DNA of 64,000 nt, taken from positions 1 to 64,000 of the forward strand of contig NZ_NOWF01000011.1 in assembly GCF_002245355.1 (NCBI RefSeq), read 5' to 3'. The notes under the pieces were generated by a model. That model saw only the letters and a list, made by a program, of their open reading frames with translations, did no database searches and had not been told where the DNA came from. Source of the stretch: Paludifilum halophilum. GTDB taxonomy: Bacteria > Bacillota > Bacilli > Thermoactinomycetales > DSM-45169. The position numbers were made by a program, and so were the translations under genes. Below, piece after piece: positions 37,592 through 52,863 of the stretch (positions within the stretch are counted from its first letter, which is position 1; the number at the start of each line of letters is the position of its first letter).

Positions 37592-39667
37592 TTATTCGCC
37601 GGCATTCTGGGCGATAATCTCATCCGCGATCGTTTTCGGAACCTCTTCATAATGGTCGAAGTGCATCGTGTAGTTCCCTCGCCCTTGGGTCCGGGAACGC
37701 AGATTGGTCGCGTAACCGAACATCTCAGCCAGGGGAACGATTGCTCGAATCACTTGGGCACCTCCGCGGGCTTCCATTCCTTCCACGCGTCCGCGGCGGG
37801 AATTGACGTCACCCATCACATCACCCATGTATTCTTCGGGAACGACGACTTCCACCTTCATGACAGGCTCCAAGATCACCGGGGAGCACTTGGACTTGGC
37901 CGCCTTCAGCGCCATGGATCCAGCGATTTTAAAGGCCATTTCCGAGGAGTCCACATCGTGGTAGGAACCGTCGTAAATGGTTGCCTTTAGGTCCACGAGG
38001 GGATAGCCTGCAAGGACCCCGTTCTGCATCGCTTCTTCCACACCCGACTGAACGGCCGGGATGTATTCCTTAGGAACCACACCCCCGACAATCTTGTTGA
38101 CGAATTCGAAACCGGCGCCTTCTTCCAGAGGTTCGAATTCGATCCAGACGTGGCCGTATTGACCGCGTCCGCCGGACTGACGGATAAACTTCCCTTCCAC
38201 CTTCGCACCGGAGCGGAAGGTTTCGCGGTAGGCCACCTGGGGTTTACCTACGTTGGCGTCCACCTTGAACTCCCGCTTCAGACGGTCAACGATGATGTCC
38301 AGATGCAGTTCGCCCATCCCGGAGATGATCGTCTGTCCGGTATCCTCATCGGTTTCCGTGCGGAAAGTCGGGTCTTCCTCCGCCAGTTTGGCCAGTGCCA
38401 CAGCCATCTTATCCTGGTCGCTCTTGGTCTTCGGCTCGATCGCCACATCGATCACAGGCTCGGGGAAGATCATTGATTCCAGGATAATCGGGTTTTTCTC
38501 ATCGCACAGGGTGTCCCCGGTCCCGGTGTCCTTCAGGCCCACGGCGGCGGCGATATCCCCGGCGTAAACCGTCTTCTTCTCCTTCCGGGAGTTGGCGTGC
38601 ATCTGCAGAATGCGCCCAACCCGCTCCCGTTTATTCTTCGCGGTGTTGAGAATGTAGGAACCGGAATTCAAGGTTCCGGAGTAGACCCGGAAAAAGGTCA
38701 ACTTACCTACATACGGGTCGGTCATGATCTTGAAGGCCAGAGCGGAGAAGGGCTCGTCGTCATCGGAAGGACGTTCGGCTTCACTTCCGTCCGGCAACTC
38801 CCCTTGGATCGCCGGAACGTCCAGCGGAGAGGGCATATAGTCGACGACGGCGTCCAGCATCAGCTGAACCCCTTTATTTTTGTAGGAAGAACCGCAGAGA
38901 ACCGGAATGATCTGAACGTCGCAAACCCCTTTGCGCAAGGCAGCTTTCAGTTCCTCTTCCGTGATCTCTTCGCCTTCCAGGTACTTCATCATCAGCTCTT
39001 CGTCCAGCTCGGCGATGGATTCGATCATCTGAGTACGGTACTCTTCCGCCTTCTCTTTATATTCGTCCGGGATTTCCCGGGATTCGGCGCGAGTACCCAG
39101 ATCATCCACGTAATAGTACGCTTCATTTTTGATCAGGTCGATAATTCCCTCAAAGGAATCCTCGTATCCGATCGGAAGCTGAATCGGAACGGCGTTGGCC
39201 TGCAGCCGTTCTTTCATCTGATCGACTGCGGCATAGAAGTCCGCACCGACAATATCCATTTTATTGACATAGGCAATCCGCGGGACCTCGTATTTGTCCG
39301 CTTGGCGCCATACGGTTTCCGATTGGGGTTCTACGCCGCCTTTGGCACAGAAGACCCCGACCGCTCCGTCGAGCACACGCAGGGAACGCTCCACCTCGAC
39401 GGTAAAGTCCACGTGTCCGGGAGTATCGATGATATTGATCCGATGATCGTTCCACTGGCAAGTGGTCGCAGCGGACGTAATCGTGATTCCCCGCTCCTGT
39501 TCCTGTTCCATCCAGTCCATGGTGGCGGCGCCTTCATGCACCTCACCGAGCTTGTGCACTCGGCCACTGTAAAACAGGATCCGTTCGGTGGTCGTGGTTT
39601 TACCGGCATCGATGTGAGCCATAATCCCGATGTTGCGCGTGTCTTTTAAGGAGAACTCACGTGCCAT
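37592..39667 (-). CDS. fusA: Elongation factor G
   Basis: 691 residues. [28 protein letters not shown] and [12 protein letters not shown] are the GTPase motifs; domain IV contains [16 protein letters not shown]. It drives translocation and, with RRF, ribosome recycling. Length and order rpsG-fusA-tuf are standard. Confidence 0.99.
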   Translation of the reverse strand: MAREFSLKDTRNIGIMAHIDAGKTTTTERILFYSGRVHKLGEVHEGAATMDWMEQEQERGITITSAATTCQWNDHRINIIDTPGHVDFTVEVERSLRVLDGAVGVFCAKGGVEPQSETVWRQADKYEVPRIAYVNKMDIVGADFYAAVDQMKERLQANAVPIQLPIGYEDSFEGIIDLIKNEAYYYVDDLGTRAESREIPDEYKEKAEEYRTQMIESIAELDEELMMKYLEGEEITEEELKAALRKGVCDVQIIPVLCGSSYKNKGVQLMLDAVVDYMPSPLDVPAIQGELPDGSEAERPSDDDEPFSALAFKIMTDPYVGKLTFFRVYSGTLNSGSYILNTAKNKRERVGRILQMHANSRKEKKTVYAGDIAAAVGLKDTGTGDTLCDEKNPIILESMIFPEPVIDVAIEPKTKSDQDKMAVALAKLAEEDPTFRTETDEDTGQTIISGMGELHLDIIVDRLKREFKVDANVGKPQVAYRETFRSGAKVEGKFIRQSGGRGQYGHVWIEFEPLEEGAGFEFVNKIVGGVVPKEYIPAVQSGVEEAMQNGVLAGYPLVDLKATIYDGSYHDVDSSEMAFKIAGSMALKAAKSKCSPVILEPVMKVEVVVPEEYMGDVMGDVNSRRGRVEGMEARGGAQVIRAIVPLAEMFGYATNLRSRTQGRGNYTMHFDHYEEVPKTIADEIIAQNAGE

Positions 39668-39713
39668 CGGAAATGTCTCCTTTCATCTGCACAGTGGTTG
39701 AGGACCCTCTATA

Positions 39714-40184
39714 TCACCAACGATAGTGAGCAAACGCACGGTTTGCTTCTGCCATCCGGTGGGTATCCTCTTTCTTCTTGACGGCGGAACCGGCATTGTT
39801 GGCAGCGTCGATCAACTCATTGGCCAAACGGTCCTGCATCGTCTTTTCACCGCGCAGGCGCGCATAATGGACCAACCAACGCAAACCTAAACTGGTACGC
39901 CGTTCCGGCTTCACTTCCACCGGTACCTGGTAGTTGGCGCCACCGACACGGCGCGCTTTCACTTCCAAGACCGGCATCACGTTTTTCAGGGATTGTTCGA
40001 AGACTTCCATCGGGTCTTTGCCCGTACGATCCCGTACAATGTCAAAGGCATCATAGAGGATGGATTGGGCTTTCCCCTTCTTCCCGTCGTACATCAGCCG
40101 GTTGATCAGACGGGTGACCAACTTGCTGTTATAGATCGGATCCGGCAATACTTCCCGACGGGGTACGGGTCCTTTTCGAGGCAT
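39714..40184 (-). CDS. rpsG: Small ribosomal subunit protein S7
   Basis: 156 residues. [20 protein letters not shown] at the start and [18 protein letters not shown] at the end. S7 nucleates the 30S head and contacts E-site tRNA; in E. coli it also regulates the str operon. It follows rpsL after 38 bases. Confidence 0.98.
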   Translation of the reverse strand: MPRKGPVPRREVLPDPIYNSKLVTRLINRLMYDGKKGKAQSILYDAFDIVRDRTGKDPMEVFEQSLKNVMPVLEVKARRVGGANYQVPVEVKPERRTSLGLRWLVHYARLRGEKTMQDRLANELIDAANNAGSAVKKKEDTHRMAEANRAFAHYRW

Positions 40185-40222
40185 CGGTTTCCCTCCCTTA
40201 CTGCGATTTTATCGTCCATCGA

Positions 40223-40636
40223 TTATTTCTTCGGTCGTTTGGTTCCATATTTGGAACGACCCTGCGCCCGGTTTTGCACACCGGCGGTGTCCAGTGCGCC
40301 CCGAACGATGTGGTAGCGAACACCCGGCAAGTCTTTCACACGACCGCCGCGAACCAATACCACGGAGTGCTCTTGGAGGTTGTGACCGATACCCGGAATG
40401 TAAGCCGTCACCTCGATACCGTTGGTCAAACGAACACGAGCGTATTTACGCAGAGCGGAGTTCGGCTTCTTCGGAGTCATCGTCCCCACACGGGTGCAAA
40501 CTCCGCGTTTTTGCGGAGAACTTTGGTTGGTCATCTCCTTGCGGTAGCTGTTGTATCCGTATTGCAGGGCCGGCGCGGTGGATTTTTCAACCTTGCGCTT
40601 CCGCCCTTTGCGGATCAATTGGTTAATCGTCGGCAT
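40223..40636 (-). CDS. rpsL: Small ribosomal subunit protein S12
   Basis: 137 residues. [20 protein letters not shown] at the start, and the decoding-centre loops [17 protein letters not shown] and [20 protein letters not shown] carry the wild-type lysines associated with streptomycin sensitivity. AAGGAGGTG lies 7 bases before the ATG at 40636; the open frame continues to 40786 but has no start signal and would overlap the ybxF gene. Confidence 0.98.
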   Translation of the reverse strand: MPTINQLIRKGRKRKVEKSTAPALQYGYNSYRKEMTNQSSPQKRGVCTRVGTMTPKKPNSALRKYARVRLTNGIEVTAYIPGIGHNLQEHSVVLVRGGRVKDLPGVRYHIVRGALDTAGVQNRAQGRSKYGTKRPKK

Positions 40637-40782
40637 CCTCGTCACCTCCTTCAAGTTTAAGTCCACAGAGCCAGGCGGATCATTTTGAGGTACAAAATTG
40701 GAACCCCTACCCAAACTTGAACCGCGTCCGTCAAATACCCGGCACGCGGCTTCGGTTCGGTAACGGGTGATCCAATCATCGC

Positions 40783-41031
40783 TCAATCGATAATGGCTGC
40801 CGTCGCTGCTCCTACATCAATGCCACAAGCTTTGCCCAATTCCTTCATGGAATCGACGTAGACGACGGACACACCGTAGTTGCGGCACAAGTCAGCCAGG
40901 GATTCCCTGATACGATCATCAGCATCCCGGGCAATCACCACTTGTTGTGGCGATCCTTGCTCAATCGCTTTTTTTGTCTGCTTGGCTCCGATGAAGAGGG
41001 TTTTCGCTTTTTTCACTCGATCATAAGACAC
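40783..41031 (-). CDS. rplGB: L7Ae-family K-turn-binding protein YbxF (RplGB)
   Basis: 82 residues, the same length as Bacillus Ybx[21 protein letters not shown] and [18 protein letters not shown] mark the L7Ae fold. YbxF binds kink-turn RNA and associates with the ribosome in growing cells, although its target is unclear. The GTG at 41031 is chosen because GGAGGG lies about 9 bases upstream and the length then fits; a frame to 41106 would add a non-conserved N-terminus. Located between rpoC and rpsL as in Bacillus. Confidence 0.93.
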   Translation of the reverse strand: MSYDRVKKAKTLFIGAKQTKKAIEQGSPQQVVIARDADDRIRESLADLCRNYGVSVVYVDSMKELGKACGIDVGAATAAIID

Positions 41032-41153
41032 CGAATAGCCCTCCAAAGTGTTTTTGACCCAAGCACACGTCGATATATTACCACCTGAAGTCCCCGTTGT
41101 CAACAAGTGGATGAATCTCCCGCCCGGGGATCTCCCGGGACGGGCTCACCCAA

Positions 41154-44100
41154 TCATCCGTCGACCAAAACGGATTCCGACTCGGTACCTTCTTCTCCTG
41201 CAGCGTCTGCGTTTTCTCCCTGATCCACCGTCAGATTGCGATAGCGGGACATCCCGGTTCCGGCGGGAATCAACTTCCCGATAATGACGTTCTCTTTCAA
41301 GCCGAGAAGTTGGTCCGCCTTGCCTTTGATGGCGGCATCGGTAAGAACCCGGGTCGTCTCCTGGAAGGAGGCGGCGGAGAGAAAGGATTCCGTCTCCAGA
41401 GACGCCTTGGTGATCCCCAGCAGGATCGGTCGGGCTACCGCCGGTTCCCCGCCGGAGAGCAGTACCTGCCGGTTGGCGTTTTCGTATTCATGGATATCGA
41501 CAAAGGAACCGGGCAACAGCTCCGTATCGCCGGAGTCGGTGATCCGTACTTTGCGCATCATCTGACGGATCATCACCTCGACGTGCTTGTCGTCGATCTC
41601 CACACCCTGCAACCGATAGACCTTCTGCACTTCCTGCAAGATATATTCCTGGACACCGCGGACCCCTTTCACCCGCAACAGCTCCTTCGGATCGATGGAG
41701 CCTTCGGTCAAGTCGTCCCCAGCTTCCAATTCGTCTCCGAGGCCGACTCTCAAGCGGGAGCCCAACGGAACCTGGTAGGTCTTCGTTTCGACATCCCCTT
41801 CGATCTCGATCTCCCGGCGGTCTTTCACCTCGCGGATATCCACCACTTTACCGGCAATCTCGGTAATCGTAGCCTGACCCTTCGGGTTCCGGGCCTCAAA
41901 CAGCTCCTGAATCCGGGGCAGACCCTGGGTAATGTCGTCTCCGGCCACCCCACCGGTGTGGAAGGTGCGCATCGTTAGCTGAGTCCCCGGCTCCCCGATG
42001 GACTGGGCGGCGATAATCCCAACGGATTCGCCGATCTCCACATGGGTGCCGAGAGCCAAGTTGCGCCCGTAACACTGGCGGCAAACGCCGTGATGGGTGC
42101 GACAGCTGAGAACGGAACGAATCTCCACTTCCTTGACACCGGCCTTGACCACTTTCAAGGCTAGTTCTTCGTCCATCAATTGATTCCGTTCCACAATCAC
42201 ATCGCCGGTCTCCGGGTGGCGGACGGTCTTAAAGGCAACACGGCCGACGATCCGGTCAAACAGGTCTTCGATCACCTCGTTGCTCTCCTGCAGCTGGGAT
42301 ACGGTTAAGCCCTTGTCGGTACCGCAATCATCCTCCCGGACAATCACATCTTGAGCCACATCCACCAGCCGGCGGGTGAGATAACCGGAGTCCGCCGTCC
42401 GGAGCGCCGTATCCGCCAACCCTTTCCGGGCTCCGTGGGTGGAGATGAAGTACTCCAACACCGTCAGCCCTTCACGGAAGTTGGACTTAATCGGCAACTC
42501 GATGATCCGGCCCGCCGGGTTGGCCATCAGGCCGCGCATCCCGGCCAGCTGGGTGATCTGGGAGACGTTCCCCCGGGCGCCGGAGTTGGCCATCATGAAG
42601 ATCGGGTTGAATTTGCCCAGTTTCTCCATCAGGACTTCGGTAATATCGTCCTTGGCTTGGCTCCAGATGGAGATCACCCGCTCATACCGCTCGTCTTCGG
42701 TGATCAAACCGCGGCGGTACTGCTTCAACACCGTCTGGACGTTCTTTTCCGCTTCGTCCAGGATTTCCTGTTTCTCCTCGGGAACGACCACGTCGGATAC
42801 CGACATGGTGATCCCCGCTTTGGTGGAGTAGGAATAGCCCATCGCTTTAATGTTATCCATCAGCACCGACGTTTCCTTGGTTCCGAAGCGACGGAAGCAC
42901 TCGGAGATGATGGCGCCGAGGAAGCCTTTTTTCAGCGCTCCCAATTCCGGCAGGCTCCGAATCTTCTCCCTGACATCCGTTCCCTTGTCAAAGATGAAGT
43001 ATTTATCCGGTGTCCCTTCCGTCAGGTTGGTATTCGTCGGCTCATTGATGTACGGGAATTCCTTGGGGAAGATCTCGTTGAAAATCAACTTCCCGACGGT
43101 AGTCATCAGGAGCGCTTCCTTCTGCTTTTCGGTAAAGGAAGGCCGCTCCAGGGTTTTAGCGGGAATGGCAATCCGCGAATGCAAGGTCACCGTTCCCTGT
43201 TGATAAGCATTGATCGCTTCCCCGGGCGAGGAGAAGATCATCCCTTCGCCGATCGCCCCTTCCTTCTCCAGCGTGAGATAGTAGCTACCCAAAACCATAT
43301 CCTGGGAAGGTGTGACGACGGGTTTGCCGTCTTTGGGGTTGAGGATATTCTGCGCCGCCAGCATCAGCAGACGCGCTTCCGCCTGGGCCTCGGCGGACAA
43401 GGGCACGTGAACCGCCATCTGGTCCCCGTCAAAGTCTGCATTATAAGCAGTGCAGACCAGAGGGTGCAGACGGATGGCCCGCCCTTCCACCAGAATCGGC
43501 TCAAAAGCTTGAATCCCGAGGCGGTGCAACGTGGGGGCCCGGTTCAGGAGAACGGGATGTTCTTTAATCACTTCTTCCAGGACATCCCATACTTCCGGAT
43601 GAACCCGTTCCACCTTGCGCTTGGCGGATTTGATGTTGTGGGCCAGCCCCTTGGAGACCAGCTCTTTCATGACGAAGGGTTTAAACAGCTCGAGAGCCAT
43701 TTCCTTCGGCAAACCGCATTGATACATTTTCAGGTTGGGCCCGACGACAATCACAGAACGCCCGGAGTAATCCACCCGTTTTCCGAGAAGGTTTTGGCGG
43801 AAACGACCCTGTTTCCCTTTAAGCATATGAGAGAGGGATTTCAACGGGCGGTTTCCGGGACCGGTCACCGGGCGGCCGCGGCGGCCGTTGTCGATCAGGG
43901 CGTCTACCGCCTCCTGGAGCATCCGTTTCTCGTTCTGGACGATGATATCCGGTGCTCCCAAATCAAGTAGGCGCTTCAACCGGTTGTTTCGGTTGATCAC
44001 CCGGCGATACAAGTCGTTCAAGTCGGACGTGGCAAAACGACCACCGTCCAACTGTACCATCGGCCGCAATTCCGGCGGGATGACCGGCAAAACGTCTACG

Positions 44101-44780
44101 ACCATCCAATCCGGGTTATTCTTGGAATGGCGGAAGGACTCCAGAACTTCCAACCGTTTGATCGCACGGTTGCGCCGCTGACCTTGAGCCGTCTGCATTT
44201 CCTCTCTAAGAGCCTTCACTTCGCGATCCAGGTCGATGTCAGCCAGCAACCGCTTAATCGCTTCCGCCCCCATCATCGCCGTAAAGGCATTGCCGTATTT
44301 CTCCCGGTAGCTTCGATACTCCTTTTCGGAGAGAAGCTGTTTCTTCTCCAAGGGGGTCGCACCGGGATCCACTACCACATAGGAAGCGAAGTAGATCACT
44401 TCCTCCAAAGAGCGGGGCGACATGTCCAGTACCAGCCCCATCCGGCTGGGGATCCCTTTAAAGTACCAGATATGGGAGACGGGGGCCGCCAACTCGATAT
44501 GGCCCATCCGTTCCCGTCTCACCTTGGACCGGGTGACTTCCACTCCGCATCGGTCGCAGACGACGCCTTTGTACCGGACACGTTTGTATTTCCCGCAGTG
44601 ACACTCCCAATCCTTGGTGGGACCGAAAATCTTCTCACAGAACAGGCCTTCTTTTTCCGGTCTCAGTGTCCGGTAGTTGATCGTCTCCGGCTTTTTCACT
44701 TCGCCGCGGGACCAGGAGCGAATCTTATTCGGAGACGCTAGGCCTATCTTCATAAACTCAAAATTGTTGACGTCCAGCAC
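41154..44780 (-). CDS. rpoC: RNA polymerase beta-prime subunit
   Basis: 1208 residues. The N-terminal zinc finger [20 protein letters not shown], the catalytic triad [16 protein letters not shown], bridge helix and trigger loop region ([20 protein letters not shown]) and the second zinc site [13 protein letters not shown] are all present. The GTG at 44780 is the start: GGAGG lies 8 bases upstream and the product then begins [17 protein letters not shown] like other Bacillales; the frame to 44813 has no such site. It follows rpoB after 96 bases. Confidence 0.99.
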   Translation of the reverse strand: MLDVNNFEFMKIGLASPNKIRSWSRGEVKKPETINYRTLRPEKEGLFCEKIFGPTKDWECHCGKYKRVRYKGVVCDRCGVEVTRSKVRRERMGHIELAAPVSHIWYFKGIPSRMGLVLDMSPRSLEEVIYFASYVVVDPGATPLEKKQLLSEKEYRSYREKYGNAFTAMMGAEAIKRLLADIDLDREVKALREEMQTAQGQRRNRAIKRLEVLESFRHSKNNPDWMVVDVLPVIPPELRPMVQLDGGRFATSDLNDLYRRVINRNNRLKRLLDLGAPDIIVQNEKRMLQEAVDALIDNGRRGRPVTGPGNRPLKSLSHMLKGKQGRFRQNLLGKRVDYSGRSVIVVGPNLKMYQCGLPKEMALELFKPFVMKELVSKGLAHNIKSAKRKVERVHPEVWDVLEEVIKEHPVLLNRAPTLHRLGIQAFEPILVEGRAIRLHPLVCTAYNADFDGDQMAVHVPLSAEAQAEARLLMLAAQNILNPKDGKPVVTPSQDMVLGSYYLTLEKEGAIGEGMIFSSPGEAINAYQQGTVTLHSRIAIPAKTLERPSFTEKQKEALLMTTVGKLIFNEIFPKEFPYINEPTNTNLTEGTPDKYFIFDKGTDVREKIRSLPELGALKKGFLGAIISECFRRFGTKETSVLMDNIKAMGYSYSTKAGITMSVSDVVVPEEKQEILDEAEKNVQTVLKQYRRGLITEDERYERVISIWSQAKDDITEVLMEKLGKFNPIFMMANSGARGNVSQITQLAGMRGLMANPAGRIIELPIKSNFREGLTVLEYFISTHGARKGLADTALRTADSGYLTRRLVDVAQDVIVREDDCGTDKGLTVSQLQESNEVIEDLFDRIVGRVAFKTVRHPETGDVIVERNQLMDEELALKVVKAGVKEVEIRSVLSCRTHHGVCRQCYGRNLALGTHVEIGESVGIIAAQSIGEPGTQLTMRTFHTGGVAGDDITQGLPRIQELFEARNPKGQATITEIAGKVVDIREVKDRREIEIEGDVETKTYQVPLGSRLRVGLGDELEAGDDLTEGSIDPKELLRVKGVRGVQEYILQEVQKVYRLQGVEIDDKHVEVMIRQMMRKVRITDSGDTELLPGSFVDIHEYENANRQVLLSGGEPAVARPILLGITKASLETESFLSAASFQETTRVLTDAAIKGKADQLLGLKENVIIGKLIPAGTGMSRYRNLTVDQGENADAAGEEGTESESVLVDG

Positions 44781-44876
44781 AGGGCATTCCTCCCTCAGGA
44801 TCCTTCCGTTCACTTACGTTCCACGGCGATCCTTTGATGGCAAACACCTCCGTCATCAGAGGCCCGTTGCCAACGG

Positions 44877-48422
<3,546 letters not shown>

Positions 48423-48785
48423 ACGAGTTCCCCCCTCGAACCCAGTCGATTGGCGAGCGACCCGCAGTCTACGCGCCGCCACGCAACAAAATCCTTCCAT
48501 AGAAGTTCTTTACAGTTATACCGCTGAGAACTTCTTGTCCGGCACGGATGTACCGAACCTCATGCATCAACAGGTTCTTCCTATTTGCCGGCACCTAAGA
48601 CCTATGCATTTTGACGGATGGATACACCTATATAAAACACCCTGATATTCCGCTTTTTTCCATGTATAACGGTCTATTGATACAGGGTAGCCAAGATATC
48701 TTTTTCTTATTCACAACAAAAAACACCCTGATGCTGCTGATTTGGAAAATCCATGAGCAGTTGGGTTTAGCATTTTAAAACGATA
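48423..48785 (-). other. Long rpoB upstream region with hairpins and a direct repeat
   Basis: 363 bases without a gene between ybxB and rpoB. AGAAGTTCT (48501-48509) pairs exactly with 48527-48535; CCGGCA and TGCCGG enclose a further GAACCT/AGGTTC hairpin at about 48540-48595. The 12-base motif AAACACCCTGAT occurs twice on the plus strand, near 48636 and 48722, each beside an AT-rich stretch. No promoter of high quality could be fixed. It probably holds the rpoBC promoter and a folded leader. Confidence 0.5.
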
Positions 48786-49415
48786 TCACACCATCTTCCC
48801 GGTGTCAATGTCTATTTTATTTTTAGACCGAAGGATCCAAAAACCCTTCTTTTTGACGAGAAGTTCTACATGCGAAAAAATCTTCTCCAGTTTCTCTTTT
48901 GCCGAGGGGGCCCCTTGTTGCTTCCGGATGACCACCCACAACTGTCCGTCCGGTTTCAAACCCTTTGCGGCTTCTTCGAACAGACGGTACACGGTGTTTT
49001 TTCCGGCCCGGATCGGCGGATTAGTCAGGATCGCGTCAAAGGCTGAATGGTTGAGGTTCGTCAAACCATCGCTCTCCCGGATCTCCACCTGGCTTTCCAC
49101 TCCGTTGAGCCGTGCATTTTTTTGAGCCAGTTCCAAGGCGCGAAGGTTCACATCCACCATCGTCACCCGGGAGTTCGGAGACGAGACTGCACAGGCGATA
49201 CCCACCGGGCCGTAACCACAACCCAAATCGAGGATTTCCCCCTGTTTCGGCAGTTTCGCCGTCTCAATCAGTAATCGGGTGCCGAAGTCGACCCCTTTTT
49301 TGGAAAATACGCCGGTATCCACCCGAAAACGGAAAAAACGTCCCCGGAGCCGGGCTTCGATCTCCCGTTCCGCCTCAGCCGAATCGGGCCGGGAACTGAA
49401 ATAGTGATCGGTCAT
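48786..49415 (-). CDS. ybxB: RsmC-like class I methyltransferase YbxB
   Basis: 209 residues. SAM-binding motif I EILDLGCGYGPVGIACA near residue 63 and the N6-adenine/guanine motif ILTNPPIRAGKNTVYRL near 130. It resembles 16S rRNA G1207 methyltransferase RsmC and is the YbxB protein found between rplL and rpoB in Bacillus; the substrate is unproven. The rplL terminator lies just upstream. Confidence 0.93.
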   Translation of the reverse strand: MTDHYFSSRPDSAEAEREIEARLRGRFFRFRVDTGVFSKKGVDFGTRLLIETAKLPKQGEILDLGCGYGPVGIACAVSSPNSRVTMVDVNLRALELAQKNARLNGVESQVEIRESDGLTNLNHSAFDAILTNPPIRAGKNTVYRLFEEAAKGLKPDGQLWVVIRKQQGAPSAKEKLEKIFSHVELLVKKKGFWILRSKNKIDIDTGKMV

Positions 49416-49435
49416 CCCTGTCTCACCTCGTTATG

Positions 49436-49471
49436 AAAAAAGGACCCGCCGACTCGTCCGCCGGCGGGTCC
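49436..49471 (-). terminator. Terminator after rplL
   Basis: GGACCCGCC (49442-49450) pairs with GGCGGGTCC (49463-49471); T6 follows on the minus strand at 49441-49436. It separates rplKAJL from ybxB-rpoBC. Confidence 0.93.
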
Positions 49472-49486
49472 GGCTCAAAGCGGAAC

Positions 49487-49852
49487 CTACTTCAGTTCCA
49501 CCGTAGCACCGGCTTCTTCCAACTTGGACTTGATCTCTTCAGCTTCCTCCTTGGAGGCGCCTTCCTTGACCGGGCTCGGAGCACCGTCAACCAGGGCTTT
49601 CGCTTCTTTCAGGCCCAGGCCGGTGATACCGCGAACGGCTTTGATGACGTTGATCTTGGAGGCACCGGCATCGCTCAGAACGACATCGAATTCGGTTTGC
49701 TCTTCGGCAGCTTCTTCAGCTGCGCCGCCGCCGGCAACCGCCACCGGAGCCGCAGCGGTCACACCGAATTCTTCCTCGATGGCTTTGACCAGATCGTTCA
49801 GTTCGAGCACGCTCATACCTTTGATGGCTTCGATGATTTGCTCTTTACTCAT
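49487..49852 (-). CDS. rplL: Large ribosomal subunit stalk protein L7/L12
   Basis: 121 residues. N-terminal dimerisation helices [20 protein letters not shown], an Ala/Gly-rich hinge ([19 protein letters not shown]) and the factor-binding C-terminal domain with [20 protein letters not shown]. Four or more copies bind L10 and recruit GTPases. GGGAGGTAG precedes the ATG at 49852. Confidence 0.99.
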   Translation of the reverse strand: MSKEQIIEAIKGMSVLELNDLVKAIEEEFGVTAAAPVAVAGGGAAEEAAEEQTEFDVVLSDAGASKINVIKAVRGITGLGLKEAKALVDGAPSPVKEGASKEEAEEIKSKLEEAGATVELK

Positions 49853-49927
49853 GATACTACCTCCCAAAAATATCGGTAATGATGGTTTATCCCGCGAGAG
49901 AAAACCGGCGAATGCCAAACTGTCGGA

Positions 49928-50443
49928 TTAAGCTTCCTGGGTTTCTTCGCCCTCTCCGTCCTTGTCGGCGACCGCCTGGACCGCCAAGGCGAAGTTGCGC
50001 AGCGGAGCCTGCAAAACGGACAGAAGCATGGATACGAGACCGTCCTGGGACGGCAGTTCGGCCAGCTCTTTAATCTTCTCGTCACTGACGACGGTTCCTT
50101 CCACAACCCCGCCTTTGATCTCCAGAGATTTGTGCTCTTTGGAGAACTGGTGCAGAACTTTGGCCGGAGCCACCACATCTTCATCGCTGAAAGCGATGGC
50201 GGTCGGACCGTTCAGATGTTCATCCAGGTCGGTCAGGTCGGTTTGGGCCGTCGCACGGCGGGTCATGGTGTTTTTCAACACCTGATACTCGACTCCGGCT
50301 TCCCGCAGCTGTTTGCGCAGCTCGTTCATCTCGGCCACGTTCAAACCGCGGTAATCCGTCAAGATGGTGCTTTTGCTGTTGGTCAGCTTCTCGGCGATTT
50401 CGGCCACCACTTGTTTTTTCTTTTCAATCGCAGCAGTGGACAT
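49928..50443 (-). CDS. rplJ: Large ribosomal subunit protein L10
   Basis: 171 residues. N-terminal rRNA-binding domain has [20 protein letters not shown] and [14 protein letters not shown]; the C-terminal helix binds L7/L12 dimers. AAGGAGGTG precedes the ATG at 50443; a longer open frame to 50557 covers the leader and is rejected. Confidence 0.98.
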   Translation of the reverse strand: MSTAAIEKKKQVVAEIAEKLTNSKSTILTDYRGLNVAEMNELRKQLREAGVEYQVLKNTMTRRATAQTDLTDLDEHLNGPTAIAFSDEDVVAPAKVLHQFSKEHKSLEIKGGVVEGTVVSDEKIKELAELPSQDGLVSMLLSVLQAPLRNFALAVQAVADKDGEGEETQEA

Positions 50444-50620
50444 GAACACACCTCCTTCGGAGTAGTAAACCCAATTAAAAAAGCCTTCGCGCAGACAGAC
50501 GAAGGCCGGGAACGGCAACGAGCCTCGCACCATCAAAGGCGGCGAGTGTGCGTTCACATACCTCGGCTGGGTCGTTTAAACGCTAAAAAGCGTCCCGGCT
50601 GTCTACGGTATCAGCGGATT
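50444..50620 (-). promoter_or_regulatory. rplJ leader (L10-type) with attenuator hairpin
   Basis: The untranslated region before rplJ is folded and ends in an intrinsic terminator: GCCTTCG (50483-50489) with CGAAGGC (50500-50506) and T6 at 50482-50477. An upstream GC-rich part with CGGGACGC and GCGTTTAAACG provides possible L10/L12 binding stems. In Bacillales this position carries the L10 leader by which L10 and L12 repress their own genes. A weak promoter (CTGACA, 17 bases, GATACC) lies just upstream in front of the rplA stop. Confidence 0.72.
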
Positions 50621-50652
50621 CAATTGTGTTGTCAGCAGTGGTTTCCCGCGAA

Positions 50653-51351
50653 TCAGCTGTTGGCGAAACGGGACGTGTTCACGCTGATTCCGGGCCCCAT
50701 CGTCGAGGAGACGGTGGCGTTCTTCATGTACTGTCCCTTGGCCGCCGCCGGCTTGACCTTAATCAGTGTATCAGCCAACACCCGGAAGTTTTCGACCAGC
50801 TTGTCGGTGTCAAAGGAGACTCTGCCGATCGGGGCGTGAACATTCCCCGCCTTGTCGGCACGGTACTCGATCTTACCCGCTTTCGCTTCTTCAACGGCTT
50901 TGGCAACTTCAAAAGTGACGGTACCCGTTTTCGGGTTGGGCATCAGACCGCGGGGACCGAGAATCCGACCCAATTTACCGACTTGACCCATCATATCCGG
51001 TGTCGCGATCACGACATCGAACTCGAGCCAGCCTTGGGTCACCTTGTTCACCAGGTCATCTTCGCCGACATAATCGGCACCCGCCTGTTCGGCTTCCTTG
51101 GCCTTTTCCCCTTTGGCGAAAACGAGAACCCGCTTGGTTTTACCCGTACCGTGGGGAAGAACCACCGCACCCCGAACCTGTTGGTCGGCCCGCTTGGTAT
51201 CGACCCCCAGACGGAAAGCGGCTTCGACGGTTTCATCGAATTTGGCGGGAGCCACCTCTTTCACCAGCTGGAGGGCTTCCTCCACCTCATATGCTTGTTC
51301 CCGGTCGATCTTCTTCAGCGATTCCTGATAGTTTTTACCATGTTTAGCCAC
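50653..51351 (-). CDS. rplA: Large ribosomal subunit protein L1
   Basis: 232 residues. [20 protein letters not shown] at the start, [20 protein letters not shown] and [20 protein letters not shown] in the rRNA-binding domains. It forms the mobile L1 stalk that moves E-site tRNA. The start at 51351 is GTG, after GGGAGG. 88 bases after rplK. Confidence 0.98.
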   Translation of the reverse strand: MAKHGKNYQESLKKIDREQAYEVEEALQLVKEVAPAKFDETVEAAFRLGVDTKRADQQVRGAVVLPHGTGKTKRVLVFAKGEKAKEAEQAGADYVGEDDLVNKVTQGWLEFDVVIATPDMMGQVGKLGRILGPRGLMPNPKTGTVTFEVAKAVEEAKAGKIEYRADKAGNVHAPIGRVSFDTDKLVENFRVLADTLIKVKPAAAKGQYMKNATVSSTMGPGISVNTSRFANS

Positions 51352-51439
51352 GGTGTTTTCCTCCCTTCGTGGTGATAACGGATCATCCTCCCACTCGCGC
51401 CGATGGCCCGTGGCGGCCAGCGGTGCGGTTCATCCGCCG

Positions 51440-51865
51440 TCAGTCTTCGACAGCGATGCCCATGCTGCGGGCGGTGCCTTCTACCATACGCATCGCCGCT
51501 TCGAGATTGGCGGCGTTCAGGTCCGGCATTTTCAGTTCGGCGATTTCGCGAACCTTATCCCGCTTGATCGTGGCCACTTTGTTCCGGTTGGGCTCTCCGG
51601 AAGCTGTCTCAATCCCGGCGGCCTGTTTCAGCAGTACCGCAGCCGGAGGCGTCTTTGTCACAAATGTGAAAGAACGGTCCTCGTATACGGTGATCTCCAC
51701 CGGGATGATCATACCCGCCTGGTCAGAGGTACGGGCGTTGAATTCTTTACAAAAACCCATGATATTCACACCGGCTTGACCCAGGGCAGGCCCGACAGGC
51801 GGTGCCGGATTGGCTTTACCGGCGGGAATTTGCAGCTTAACGACTTTGATAACCTTCTTGGCCAC
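51440..51865 (-). CDS. rplK: Large ribosomal subunit protein L11
   Basis: 141 residues, as in Bacillus. [20 protein letters not shown] and the thiopeptide-linked Pro-rich N-domain are normal; the C-domain ends [13 protein letters not shown]. It supports RelA activation and GTPase-centre function. The GTG at 51865 is the start (AGGGAG upstream); a TTG nine bases earlier touches the ribosome site. Confidence 0.97.
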   Translation of the reverse strand: MAKKVIKVVKLQIPAGKANPAPPVGPALGQAGVNIMGFCKEFNARTSDQAGMIIPVEITVYEDRSFTFVTKTPPAAVLLKQAAGIETASGEPNRNKVATIKRDKVREIAELKMPDLNAANLEAAMRMVEGTARSMGIAVED

Positions 51866-52019
51866 ACCATCCAACTCCCTTCAATAATGTGGTTCCCTCG
51901 GGTTACACCCTCCCACGGTGAAACAGAGCGGTCGCCGGCCGGAGCAACCCCGACTCAGCTAAACCCAAACAGTTCTACTTTAGCATAACTTCGTTCAAGA
52001 TGGAAGAACAGCCATCGGA

Positions 52020-52553
52020 TCAAACTTTTTCCACCTGATGGAAATCGAGTTCCACCGGGGTTTCCCGACCGAACATATTGACGAGTACCTTCAGTTTCTG
52101 CCGGTTGACATCCACTTCTTCAATGGTACCGACGAAGTTGGCGAAGGGACCTTCTTTCACCTTTACGCTCTCGGATGCTTGATAATCCACTTTGGGTCGG
52201 GCTTCTTCCATCCCCATCTGGTTCAGGATGGTTTGCACTTCGTCCGGCATAAGGGGAGTGGGTTTGGATCCGGCACCGGGGGAACCGACAAATCCCGTCA
52301 CCCCAGGCGTGTTGCGCACGACGTACCACGAGTCGTCGGTCATAACCATCTCGACCAAGACATATCCCGGAAAAACTTTGCGCATCACCGTCTTGCGCTT
52401 CCCGTCCTTATGCTCGATTTCTTCCTCCGTGGGCACCAGGACGCGAAAGATCTTATCCTGCATGTCCATGGAATGGACCCGTTTTTCCAGATTGGTTTTC
52501 ACCTTATTCTCGTAGCCGGAATACGTGTGGACAACATACCAGTTCTTATCCAT
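52020..52553 (-). CDS. nusG: Transcription elongation factor NusG
   Basis: 177 residues. NGN domain with [20 protein letters not shown] and [23 protein letters not shown] domain with [20 protein letters not shown]. NusG stimulates pausing in Bacillus and links polymerase to ribosome via S10. It follows secE after 56 bases and precedes rplK by 154 bases. Confidence 0.98.
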   Translation of the reverse strand: MDKNWYVVHTYSGYENKVKTNLEKRVHSMDMQDKIFRVLVPTEEEIEHKDGKRKTVMRKVFPGYVLVEMVMTDDSWYVVRNTPGVTGFVGSPGAGSKPTPLMPDEVQTILNQMGMEEARPKVDYQASESVKVKEGPFANFVGTIEEVDVNRQKLKVLVNMFGRETPVELDFHQVEKV

Positions 52554-52609
52554 GAAATCAGGGCGTTTGCCGCCCTGTCCCCCCTTATGACAAATTTAGC
52601 CGACACACA

Positions 52610-52831
52610 TTACGTAATCAGTTGAACCAATTCATAGATGCCAAAGTCGATGACAAAGAAAAAGAGAGTGATCAAGGTAACGGTCACCAACACGACCAGG
52701 GTGTAGCTGATAAGCTCCTGGCGGTTGGGCCAACGCACCTTTTTCAATTCGGCGACGCCGGTCTTAAAAAAGTTGGTGGTCCCGGATACGCTCTTTTTGA
52801 CACCGGTACCGATTCGGCCGAGAAAACCCAT
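52610..52831 (-). CDS. secE: Preprotein translocase subunit SecE
   Basis: 73 residues: amphipathic helix TGVAELKKVRWPNRQELISY, then a single membrane segment LVVLVTVTLITLFFFVIDFG. It clamps the SecY halves. The ATG at 52831 has GGAGGG 7 bases upstream; the alternative at 52858 overlaps rpmG. Confidence 0.97.
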   Translation of the reverse strand: MGFLGRIGTGVKKSVSGTTNFFKTGVAELKKVRWPNRQELISYTLVVLVTVTLITLFFFVIDFGIYELVQLIT

Positions 52832-52863
52832 GCGCGTTCCCTCCATCGATGAGTTCAAGCCTG

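Noticed and set aside
40637-40786. A 50-residue N-terminal extension of S12
   Set aside because: AAGGAGGTG just before 40636 and the universal S12 N-terminus fix the start there.
42351-43970. A 539-codon open frame on the plus strand opposite rpoC
   Set aside because: It is the antisense of a highly conserved gene, has no ribosome site and no recognisable protein features; GC-rich third positions on the other strand create it.
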